Positions 54,356 through 62,075 of a DNA stretch of 64,000 nt are shown here, one piece after another. The stretch comes from Bryobacterales bacterium. GTDB taxonomy: Bacteria > Acidobacteriota > Terriglobia > Bryobacterales > Bryobacteraceae. The DNA lies in NCBI GenBank assembly GCA_947446025.1, contig CANFEY010000001.1:92191-156190 (forward strand). The letters run 5' to 3'. Position numbers and translations under genes: made by a program. Every line of letters starts with the position of its first letter. Positions within the stretch are counted from its first letter, which is position 1. The notes beneath the pieces are model-generated. The model did no database searches and was not told where the DNA came from. It saw only the letters and a list, made by a program, of their open reading frames with translations.

Positions 54356-55369
54356 CTACTTCGCGGCCTGCTCCGCGCGGCGGGCACCGACCAAAATCCC
54401 GGTCATCCCGTAGTTGCCTTCGTGGCATGCGGAATCGAAGATCATCTGGCGCTTGTCGTCGGTCTTGCCCATTTCCACGAGCACCGTCCAAGGCTGCGTC
54501 CAAGTTTTCGGATCTTCAAAGGTTATCTCGCGCTTCAGATTGTTGGCGTCCACGCGCGTGAAACGCTCAATCATTTTGTAGGTGTCCGGGTTCGACCCGC
54601 GGAAGGCCTGCGAGAAATTCGTGGTCTCCACAACCAGCGTGTTGCCTTCCCAGTGCCCGCGCGAATCGCCCAGGTAGGTCTTGACGTTGGCCGGAAGGTG
54701 CGGACGCCCGTCCAGGTAGATGACGCGGTTGCCGCCGCCGGCATGGTCGTCTTCCATGTAAATCGAGACCGAAGTCTTCGATTGTGTCAGCTGCATCACC
54801 GTGCCCTGCGCGAAAGCCGTATTCAGCGGGAGGAACGGCATCGGTACACCCAGGCAGCGCGGCGACTGCGCGATGTTCTCAGGGTTGTCATTCGCTTGAG
54901 AAACGGCACCGCGTCCTGCTCCACCCCGGCCCTGCGCCGCAGGAGTCACCGAAGGCGGAATCTTGCCGTCCTTGGGATCGATGATCATGGATGTGCGCCG
55001 GCCCGTCTTCAGAATGGAGTTAAACACCGCATTGTAGGCGCCGGTGACGTCCTCCGCTCCTGAGGCGCGCGCGTTGCGGCCCGGATTCAGGCCTTTGCGT
55101 ATATCAGACGCTGCGATTTCCGCGTCGGTGAGAAACTCCTTACCCGCATTCACAGCCGAGCGTTCCAGCGGTACGTCCGCCATGACGAACCACACACCCT
55201 GCAAATCCGGCGAACCCCACGGCGTGCGCGCGACGGGGAGTCCCTTGGCCTTCGCCTTCGTTGCCGCCTTGGCTTTGCCCGCGCCCGCGGGGCTTTGGCC
55301 ACCTAGCGATGAACCGAGCAGCACCAGGCCGACTGCCGCGGACCAGGAAACTATAGATCGAACTTGCAC
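54356..55369 (-). CDS. Exported SGVW-like protein, copy 4 (long insertion)
   Basis: This 337-residue protein starts at the GTG at 55369, chosen because TATTCT ends 7 nt upstream and a signal peptide (IVSWSAAVGLVLLGSSLGG) follows. The mature part has DLQGVWFVM in place of DLSGVW, CLGVPMPFLP, VIYLDGRPHLP, GHWEGNTLVVETTNFS and ERFTRVDANNL. A Gly/Arg-rich insertion (about 155-175) interrupts the middle. The function is unknown. It is followed closely (3 nt) by the spermidine-synthase-like gene. Confidence 0.78.
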   Translation of the reverse strand: MQVRSIVSWSAAVGLVLLGSSLGGQSPAGAGKAKAATKAKAKGLPVARTPWGSPDLQGVWFVMADVPLERSAVNAGKEFLTDAEIAASDIRKGLNPGRNARASGAEDVTGAYNAVFNSILKTGRRTSMIIDPKDGKIPPSVTPAAQGRGGAGRGAVSQANDNPENIAQSPRCLGVPMPFLPLNTAFAQGTVMQLTQSKTSVSIYMEDDHAGGGNRVIYLDGRPHLPANVKTYLGDSRGHWEGNTLVVETTNFSQAFRGSNPDTYKMIERFTRVDANNLKREITFEDPKTWTQPWTVLVEMGKTDDKRQMIFDSACHEGNYGMTGILVGARRAEQAAK

Positions 55370-55376
55370 GCAGATG

Positions 55377-55382
55377 AGAATA
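55377..55382 (-). promoter_or_regulatory. -10 hexamer TATTCT of SGVW copy 4
   Basis: TATTCT lies 7 nt before the GTG at 55369 and supports that start codon. Confidence 0.42.
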
Positions 55383-55464
55383 GCACTGCTGTCGGGTCCA
55401 GTCAAACCGCTCCTCGCATTGACTTTCCCCGCCGCCCCACGTAGAGTATTTCCGAAGGAGATCG

Positions 55465-56406
55465 ATGCGGAACTTGGTGGGAATCCGAGCAATTTTCTGG
55501 TTGGCAGGCCTGGGTGCGTACGCCGCATCGCCACCCGTGCCCGGTTTGGCACGGATTAACGGGCATCCAGATTTCAGCGGCATCTGGCAGGCGAGCAACA
55601 CGGCGAACTGGGATTTGCAGACGCACGAATCGCGCCCCATGGTGGCGCAGTCGGGGTTTCTTCCCAACTCGCAGGTGCTCGCAGCGCCCGTCCTTGGACT
55701 GGGTTCCGTTGGTTGGGTTCCCGCAGGACTCGGCATTGTCGAAGGCGAGGAAATTCCCTACCAGCCCTGGGCTGCCGCGCGCAAGAAAGAAAACCAGGAA
55801 CACTGGATAGATCGCGATCCGGAAATCAAATGCTTCCAGCCCGGTGTTCCACGGGCTCTCTACATGCCGCGTCCGTTCCAAATCATCCAGAGCGACGCCA
55901 GCCTCACCCAGGTTTTTGAGTTCGCCAACGCCCAGCGGACGATTCATCTGAAGCCGATGGATCCGTTCCCGAACGTCGCCTACATGGGCTACTCCACCGG
56001 TAAGTGGGAAGGCGATACGTTGGTGGTCAGTGCGGATTCCTTCACCGACGCCACATGGTTTGACCGTTCCGGCAACTTCCATAGCGACGCGCTGCATGTG
56101 ACAGAGCGCTACACACCGCTCAGCAAAGACGCCATCCAGTATGAGGCCACCATTGAAGATCCGCAGGTTTTCACGCGCCCCTGGAAGATCAGCATGCCGC
56201 TGTACCGGCGCCTGGAAAAGAACGCCCAGCTGATGGAATTCCGCTGCGTGGAGATGGTGGAGGAGACCCTCTACGGCCACCTGCGTAAGGATCAACTGGT
56301 GAAGTCCTGGTCCGGTGAGACCATGGACGTGAATATCAAGCGAAAGATTCCGGAGGGCGAGAAGGTTTTCGAGCGCTACATCTCCGGCAACCCGCCCGCG
56401 AAATAG
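55465..56406 (+). CDS. Exported SGVW-family protein, copy 5
   Basis: This 313-residue protein has a GAAGGAG Shine-Dalgarno sequence upstream of the ATG. Its signal peptide is IRAIFWLAGLGAYAA, with mature HPDFSGIWQASN. The block CFQPGVPRALYMPRPFQIIQS, then FPNVAYMGYSTGKWEGDTLVVSADSFTDATWFD and VTERYTPLSKD are the family motifs seen in the other copies. It is followed after 15 nt by a DUF6152 gene, repeating the pairing at 10.6-11.7 kb. The function is unknown. Confidence 0.82.
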   Translation: MRNLVGIRAIFWLAGLGAYAASPPVPGLARINGHPDFSGIWQASNTANWDLQTHESRPMVAQSGFLPNSQVLAAPVLGLGSVGWVPAGLGIVEGEEIPYQPWAAARKKENQEHWIDRDPEIKCFQPGVPRALYMPRPFQIIQSDASLTQVFEFANAQRTIHLKPMDPFPNVAYMGYSTGKWEGDTLVVSADSFTDATWFDRSGNFHSDALHVTERYTPLSKDAIQYEATIEDPQVFTRPWKISMPLYRRLEKNAQLMEFRCVEMVEETLYGHLRKDQLVKSWSGETMDVNIKRKIPEGEKVFERYISGNPPAK

Positions 56407-56421
56407 TGAGAGGATGACAAT

Positions 56422-56847
56422 ATGCGAACTGTAGCCGTGATTTTTTCCGCAATGGCCCTGACGGTGCCGGTGCGCGCCCACCACGCTTTTGCAGCCGAGT
56501 TCGACGAGAAGAAGCCTGTCAAGTTTGTGGACGCAGTGGTGACTAAGGTTCAGCTGATCAACCCCCATAGCTGGATTTTCGTGGACGTGAAGACTCCTGA
56601 CGGCAAGGTGGAGAACTGGGCCATCGAGGCAGGCAGCCCGAACATCCTGCTGCGCCGCGGTATCACCAAGACCACGCTGAAGCAGGGTGACCATATCCAG
56701 ATCGATGGCTATCAGTCCAAGGACGGCTCCAAGCGGGCCAACGGCCGGGACCTCAAGCTGCCCAACGGCCAGCAGTTGTTCCTCGGCTCTTCTGGCGGCG
56801 AAGGCGCGCCCTACGAAGTGCAACGCCCCGGCGTCGACGTGAAGTAA
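56422..56847 (+). CDS. DUF6152-family exported protein, copy 2
   Basis: This 141-residue protein has signal peptide RTVAVIFSAMALTVPVRA and mature HHAFAAEFDEKKPV. VVTKVQLINPHSWIFVDVKTPDGKVENW and LKQGDHIQIDGYQSKDGS are the same blocks as in copy 1. It is probably an OB-like periplasmic protein. Positional linkage with SGVW copy 5 suggests a shared pathway. The downstream ankyrin gene follows after 58 nt with its own promoter. Confidence 0.85.
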   Translation: MRTVAVIFSAMALTVPVRAHHAFAAEFDEKKPVKFVDAVVTKVQLINPHSWIFVDVKTPDGKVENWAIEAGSPNILLRRGITKTTLKQGDHIQIDGYQSKDGSKRANGRDLKLPNGQQLFLGSSGGEGAPYEVQRPGVDVK

Positions 56848-56879
56848 CTGCTACCCTTCTGCTTAACGCGCAAATCTCG

Positions 56880-56885
56880 TATAAT
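56880..56885 (+). promoter_or_regulatory. -10 hexamer TATAAT of the ankyrin operon
   Basis: A perfect TATAAT lies 20 nt before the ATG at 56906, with a GGAAAGGGG Shine-Dalgarno sequence between them, so this transcript is leadered. The -35 position holds only TTCTGC. Confidence 0.5.
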
Positions 56886-56905
56886 TGTGCGCGGAAAGGG
56901 GACAC

Positions 56906-58351
56906 ATGCGTCTATCGTTAACGCTGCTCCTGGCATCTAGTTGTGCCCTGGCAGCAGATTCGCGACTTGTGGATGCAGCTCGCATTCAGGACTCGAAGGC
57001 CGTCCGCAGTCTCCTCGCGCAGAAGGTCGACGTGAACGCCCGTGGCACTGACGGAGCCACCGCCCTTCTTTGGTCCGCTCACTGGGACGACACCGAAACC
57101 GCCAACCTCCTGCTAGCTGCTGGAGCCGACGCCAACATCGCCAACGACTTCCGGATGACCCCGCTTTCCCAGGCGTGCACCACCGGCGACGCCGAACTGG
57201 TGCGGCTGCTGCTGAAATACGGAGCCAAGCCAAACACCGCCATCGCCACGGGCGAAACGCCGCTCATGACGTGCGCCAAGACCGGCACCACCGACGGCGT
57301 GCGGATGCTGGTCGAATTCGGAGCAGATGTCAACGCAACTGAGGCCACGGGACAGACCGCGCTGATGTGGGCCATTGCCGAGCGTCACTCGGATACCGCA
57401 GAAGCGCTCATCGCCGCCCGGGCCGATGTGAAGGGGCTGACCAAGCAAGGCTTCGCGCCCATCCACTTCGCGGCACGAGTCGGCGACATGGAGAGCCTCA
57501 AACAGTTGTTGGCCACCGGTGTGGACGTGAACATGTTGACTGGCGCGGGCGCTGGCGTTGGCTACACGCCATTGCTGGTGGCGACTCTGCGCGCGCAGAT
57601 CGAAGTTGCGGTGTACCTCTTGGATCATGGTGCCGACCCAAATAATAACGCCGCAGGCTTCCTGCCGCTACACTGGGCGTCGACCACCTGGGAAGGCTAC
57701 TCCTCGAACCCGGTGTACGGCTTTGAAGATCCTATGTCCGGCATTCCGGATCGCAAGGGCAAACTGCGGCTGGTGAAAGCGCTTCTGGCGCACGGAGCGA
57801 AGGTGAACGCCCAGATGACCAAGCGCCAGCCATCGTTCGGCACGGGCTACACCGATGGCGTCGGAGCGACTGCTCTGCTGCTGGCCGCGTCCGTTCAGGA
57901 CGTGGAGATGATGCAGATTCTGCTTGATGCCGGAGCCGATCCAAGAATTCAAACCGCGACAAAGGCCCACGCCATCATGGCCGCCAGCGGCCTGAACCAC
58001 GGCATTGGTGAATCATTCGTAACCGAGGCGGAGGCCATCGCCGCGGTGAACCTGCTGCTGCAACACGGCGTCGATCCCAAAGGCGAGACTACAGTCAATG
58101 AGAACGCGCTGTTCGGCCCGGCCTATCGCGGCTGGAACACACTGCTGGAGCAGTTGATCAAGCTCGGCGTCAACGTCAACGCGGTCAGCAAAGCGGACAC
58201 CACGCCCTGGCGCGCGGCCAACGGCGAAGGCGACCGTCTGGGTGGCGTGCTCTTCAACAAGGCAGGCGCGGACCTCCTGGTACGGTACGGTGCCGATCCC
58301 AAGCTCGGCAGCCCGTGTGAATCGCAGAACCGCTGCAGGGAGAAGCAATGA
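56906..58351 (+). CDS. Exported ankyrin-repeat protein
   Basis: This 481-residue protein starts at the ATG at 56906 and has a signal peptide (LSLTLLLASSCALAA). At least eight ankyrin repeats follow, recognisable as TALLWSAHWDDTETANLLLAAGADANI, TPLSQACTTGDAELVRLLLKYGAKP and similar. Two repeats carry insertions (about 235-300). The solenoid probably binds a periplasmic partner. The stop overlaps the DUF1592 gene (ATGA), placing it in an operon with the cytochrome and DUF1552 genes, a recurrent arrangement in this lineage. Confidence 0.92.
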   Translation: MRLSLTLLLASSCALAADSRLVDAARIQDSKAVRSLLAQKVDVNARGTDGATALLWSAHWDDTETANLLLAAGADANIANDFRMTPLSQACTTGDAELVRLLLKYGAKPNTAIATGETPLMTCAKTGTTDGVRMLVEFGADVNATEATGQTALMWAIAERHSDTAEALIAARADVKGLTKQGFAPIHFAARVGDMESLKQLLATGVDVNMLTGAGAGVGYTPLLVATLRAQIEVAVYLLDHGADPNNNAAGFLPLHWASTTWEGYSSNPVYGFEDPMSGIPDRKGKLRLVKALLAHGAKVNAQMTKRQPSFGTGYTDGVGATALLLAASVQDVEMMQILLDAGADPRIQTATKAHAIMAASGLNHGIGESFVTEAEAIAAVNLLLQHGVDPKGETTVNENALFGPAYRGWNTLLEQLIKLGVNVNAVSKADTTPWRAANGEGDRLGGVLFNKAGADLLVRYGADPKLGSPCESQNRCREKQ

Positions 58352-60696
58352 AGCTCTCCGTAATCTGTGGGATCGTTCTACTCTCCGTCGGCGCGTACGC
58401 GTTCCAGCCCGCCGCTCCCGCCACGCCTGCCGCAGAACTCGTCAATAAATACTGCGTCTCCTGTCACAACCAGCGCCTCAAATCCGGCAACCTCACACTC
58501 GATACCGCCGACGCAACACGCGTGGCGAACTCGGCCGCGGCCTGGGAAAAAGTGATCGTCAAGCTGCGCAGTCGGGCCATGCCGCCTCCTGGTCTCCCGC
58601 GCCCCGACGCCGCGACTTACGACAAAGTCTCCGATTGGCTGGAATCCGAAATCGACCGCGCCGCGTTGGCGAAGTTGAACCCCGGGCGTTCCGCCACGCT
58701 GCACCGGCTCAACCGCGCTGAGTACGCGAACGCCGTGCGCGACTTGCTCGCCATCGAAGTAGATGCGCAGGCCATGCTGCCGCCCGACGAGCAGGCCTAC
58801 GGCTTCGAGAACAATGCCGAGGCGCTCTCCATCCAGCCCGCGCTGCTGGACCGTTACGTCGCCGCCGCCTCCGCCATCGCCCGCCGCACCGTCGGCGATC
58901 CCAGCCTTCCGGCGGGGTTCGTCCGCTACGGTGCGATGGCAACCAACGCCAACGACCATACGTATCTCTTCCAGACGGAGCGCATGGGCGAAGACTTTCC
59001 GCTGGGCACCAAGGGCGGCATCGTGGCGCGTCACTATTTCCCGGTGGACGGAGAGTACGCTTTCAAGCTGCGCCTGCAACGCACCTGGGACCTGGGCATC
59101 CGCGGCATCAATGTGAAGACCGAGTTCGATATTCGCGTGGACGGCGTGCGCGTGGGTCAGTTGACGTTCGGCGGGGAACGTGGACGTGGGGCGGCTCAGT
59201 TCGATGCCGACGAAACCCTGCAAGTCCGCGTGCCAGTGAAAGCCGGACCGCATCAAGTCATCGCGACCATGGTCAAGGCTGACAACGGGATGCCCGAAGG
59301 CGGCGGCGCGGATCGCCTTTCGCACTACAGCCGTTCCTCCGACAACACCGGCGCACCCATCGCCATCGCGGCGCTCCTGATCGGCGGGCCGTACAACGGC
59401 AAGGTGCCCGAAAATTCGCCCAGCCGTCAGGCTCTTTATGTGTGCCGCACGACCGACGAGGCTTGCGCGACGAAGATCCTCTCCAACTTGGTCCGGCGTG
59501 CCTATCGGCGAGCCGCCACCGATGACGACGTGCAGACGCTGCTCGCCTTCTTCCGTTCCCGCAGCAGTTTCGACGACGGCATCCGTGCCGCGATCGAGCG
59601 CGTGTTGGTCAGCCCCGACTTTCTCTTCCGCATTGAAGCTGATCCCGATGGCGTCGCCCCCGGCAGCGTCTACCGCATCTCTGATGTGGAACTCGCCTCG
59701 CGCCTTTCGTTCGCGCTGTGGAGCAGCATCCCCGACGACACGCTGCTCGACCTGGCCATCCAGAACAAGCTGCACGAGCCTGCCGTCCTCGATCAACAAG
59801 TGGCCCGCATGTTCGCCGACGCGCGCGCCCGCACAGCGCTCATTCAGAACTTTTTTTCAGATTGGCTGCAAACCCGCAACGTCTGGCTGCTGAATCCGGA
59901 TAGCACCAAGTTCCCGTGGTTCGACGACAACCTGCGCACCGCGTTTGTTACCGAGACTGAGTTGTTCCTCGACGCGCAGCTCCGCAACGACCGCAGCATC
60001 TTCGACCTGCTGACGTCGAGCGAGACGTACTTGAACGAACAGCTCGCGCGCCACTACGGCATTGGCAACATCTACGGCAGCCACTTCCGCCGCGTGGTGT
60101 TGAAGGACGAGAACCGTTTCGGTCTGCTGGGCAAGGCCAGTGTGCTCGCCGTGACATCGTATGCCACGCGCACCGCGCCGACCATCCGAGGCAAGTGGCT
60201 GCTCGAAAACATCCTGGCCGCGCCCATGCCGCCGCCTCCGCCGAACGTGCCCACGCTCGAATCGAGCAACAAGGACGGCAAGCCGAAAGCCGTCCGCGAG
60301 ATTCTGGAAGTACACCGCGCCAACGCGACCTGCGCGGGCTGCCATGCTCGCATGGACCCTCTGGGCCTCAGCATGGAAAACTTCGACGCCATCGGCCGCT
60401 GGCGCACCACCGACGCCGAGACATCCATCGATGCCTCAGGTGTGCTGCTGGACGGCACCAAGGTAAACGGTCCGCGCGAACTGCGCCAGGCATTGATGGC
60501 GCAGAAGAACCAGTTCGCCACCGCCGTAACCGGAAAATTACTGACCTATGCGCTAGGCCGGGGCCTGGAATATTACGACGCCCCGGCGATTCGCGTCATC
60601 AACCGCGACGCCGCGGCGAATGGCCACCGCTGGTCATCGCTGATCCAAGCCACAGTCAAAAGCGCGCCGTTCCAAATGCGGACGGCAAGTAAATAG
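58348..60696 (+). CDS. DUF1587/DUF1592/DUF1588 secreted cytochrome-type protein
   Basis: This 782-residue protein has a signal peptide and a haem-binding CVSCH at 36-40 in a short cytochrome c-like domain. DUF1587 (LHRLNRAEYANAVRDLLAI), DUF1595, DUF1592 (RLSFALWSSIPDDTLLDLA), DUF1588 (LGKASVLAVTSYATRTAPTIRGKWLLENILAAPMPPPPPNVP) and DUF1585 follow. A second CxxCH-like CAGCH sits in DUF1588. The arrangement matches large planctomycete and acidobacterial proteins with unknown redox role, usually partnered with DUF1552. Confidence 0.93.
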   Translation: MKLSVICGIVLLSVGAYAFQPAAPATPAAELVNKYCVSCHNQRLKSGNLTLDTADATRVANSAAAWEKVIVKLRSRAMPPPGLPRPDAATYDKVSDWLESEIDRAALAKLNPGRSATLHRLNRAEYANAVRDLLAIEVDAQAMLPPDEQAYGFENNAEALSIQPALLDRYVAAASAIARRTVGDPSLPAGFVRYGAMATNANDHTYLFQTERMGEDFPLGTKGGIVARHYFPVDGEYAFKLRLQRTWDLGIRGINVKTEFDIRVDGVRVGQLTFGGERGRGAAQFDADETLQVRVPVKAGPHQVIATMVKADNGMPEGGGADRLSHYSRSSDNTGAPIAIAALLIGGPYNGKVPENSPSRQALYVCRTTDEACATKILSNLVRRAYRRAATDDDVQTLLAFFRSRSSFDDGIRAAIERVLVSPDFLFRIEADPDGVAPGSVYRISDVELASRLSFALWSSIPDDTLLDLAIQNKLHEPAVLDQQVARMFADARARTALIQNFFSDWLQTRNVWLLNPDSTKFPWFDDNLRTAFVTETELFLDAQLRNDRSIFDLLTSSETYLNEQLARHYGIGNIYGSHFRRVVLKDENRFGLLGKASVLAVTSYATRTAPTIRGKWLLENILAAPMPPPPPNVPTLESSNKDGKPKAVREILEVHRANATCAGCHARMDPLGLSMENFDAIGRWRTTDAETSIDASGVLLDGTKVNGPRELRQALMAQKNQFATAVTGKLLTYALGRGLEYYDAPAIRVINRDAAANGHRWSSLIQATVKSAPFQMRTASK

Positions 60697-60704
60697 GAGG
60701 GAAA

Positions 60705-62042
60705 ATGTTCGTCACCAAGAAATCCATCTCTCGCCGCACGCTGCTCCGCGGGGCAGGCACCGTAGTCGCGCTGCCGCTGCTGGACGCCATGATCCCTGCC
60801 TTCGCGGCCACGCCCGCGCCCATCCGCCGCTTCGGCGTCGTCTACCACCCGAACGGCGTCATCTACGATAAGTGGCTCCCCACCGGCGTCGGCACGAACT
60901 GGGAACTCTCGCCTGTATTGAAGGGCCTGGAACCGTTCAAGAACCAAACCATCGTCGTGACCGGCCTTTCCAGCGATCCAGCCGAGCCGTTGGGAGACGG
61001 CGGCGGCGACCACTCCCGCGCCTGCGGCTGCTACTTGACCGGCGTACACGTCAAGAAGTCCGACAGCTTGTTGGAGAACGCGGTCTCCATGGACCAGATC
61101 TTGGCCAAGGCGTTCGAGAAGGAGACGCAGCTCGGTTCACTGCAAATGACCGCCGACGAGGGCAGCCTGCTTGGCTCCTGCGACCTTGGCTACAGCTGCG
61201 CCTACAGCAGCACGCTCTCCTGGCTCACGCCTACGCTGCCGCTGATGTCCGAGAACAACCCGCGCGTTCTGTTCGAGCGCATGTTCGGATCGAGCGACAG
61301 CACTGACCGCGGCGTCCGCACCGCGCGCCTGAAGCAAGACCGCAGCCTGCTCGATTCCGTGAATGACCGCGTGAGCCAGCTGCAACGCAAACTCGGCACC
61401 GCCGACAACCGCAAGATGGACGACTACCTCACGTCCCTGCGCGACGTGGAGCGGCGCATTCAGAAAGCCGAAGAACAGAGCAACCGGGAACTCCCCGACG
61501 TGGCCCAGCCTCCCGGCATCCCCGACACGTTCGAAGCCCACGTGCGCCTGCTATACGACCTGCAACTGCTGGCTTTCCAATCCGACCTGACGCGCGTAAC
61601 CACCTTCTTGTACGGCCGTGAGCAGACTGGCCGCCCCTATCCGCAAATCGGTGTGCCCGACGGCCACCATCCCATCACGCACCACAAAGGCGATCCGGTG
61701 GCGATGGACAAGTGCGTCAAGATCCAGCAACACCACATAATGCTGTTCACCGAGTACCTAGCCAAGCTGCGCAACACCCAGGACGGCGACGGCAACTTGC
61801 TTGATCACAGCATCCTGCTCTTCGGCTCCGGCATCAGCAATAGTGACCGCCACACCCACGGCCCTCTGCCCACGTTCCTGGTCGGCGGCGGCGGTGGCAC
61901 GCTGAAGGGTGGCCGCCACCTGGTCTACCCCGAGCACACCCCGCTCACGAACCTGCAATTGACGTTGCTGAATAAGCTGGGCGTGCCCGCCGAGAAGCTC
62001 GGCGACAGTACGGGCCAATTCACTGACCTTTCCGGCGTGTAG
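60705..62042 (+). CDS. DUF1552-family exported protein
   Basis: This 445-residue protein has an N-terminal Tat-like signal (SISRRTLLRGAGTVVALPLLDAM). Typical blocks are RFGVVYHPNGV, DHSRACGCYLTGVHVKKS, VSMDQILAKAFEKETQLGSLQ, FERMFGSS and GNLLDHSILLFGSGISNSDRHTHGPLPTFLVGGGGG. DUF1552 proteins nearly always follow a DUF1592 gene, as here (8-nt gap), and probably act together in the periplasm. The DUF1501/sulfatase-like fold suggests a metal site. The substrate is unknown. Confidence 0.92.
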   Translation: MFVTKKSISRRTLLRGAGTVVALPLLDAMIPAFAATPAPIRRFGVVYHPNGVIYDKWLPTGVGTNWELSPVLKGLEPFKNQTIVVTGLSSDPAEPLGDGGGDHSRACGCYLTGVHVKKSDSLLENAVSMDQILAKAFEKETQLGSLQMTADEGSLLGSCDLGYSCAYSSTLSWLTPTLPLMSENNPRVLFERMFGSSDSTDRGVRTARLKQDRSLLDSVNDRVSQLQRKLGTADNRKMDDYLTSLRDVERRIQKAEEQSNRELPDVAQPPGIPDTFEAHVRLLYDLQLLAFQSDLTRVTTFLYGREQTGRPYPQIGVPDGHHPITHHKGDPVAMDKCVKIQQHHIMLFTEYLAKLRNTQDGDGNLLDHSILLFGSGISNSDRHTHGPLPTFLVGGGGGTLKGGRHLVYPEHTPLTNLQLTLLNKLGVPAEKLGDSTGQFTDLSGV

Positions 62043-62075
62043 TCAGATAATTTCGACTACGCCGAAGGCCACCGC

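Noticed and set aside
55402..56823. Minus-strand frame of 473 codons across SGVW copy 5 and DUF6152
   Set aside because: It is antisense to two genes with signal peptides and family motifs, and has no coding features of its own.
58378..59799. Minus-strand frame of 473 codons opposite the DUF1592 gene
   Set aside because: The opposite strand has haem and DUF1587/1592 motifs. This frame has none.
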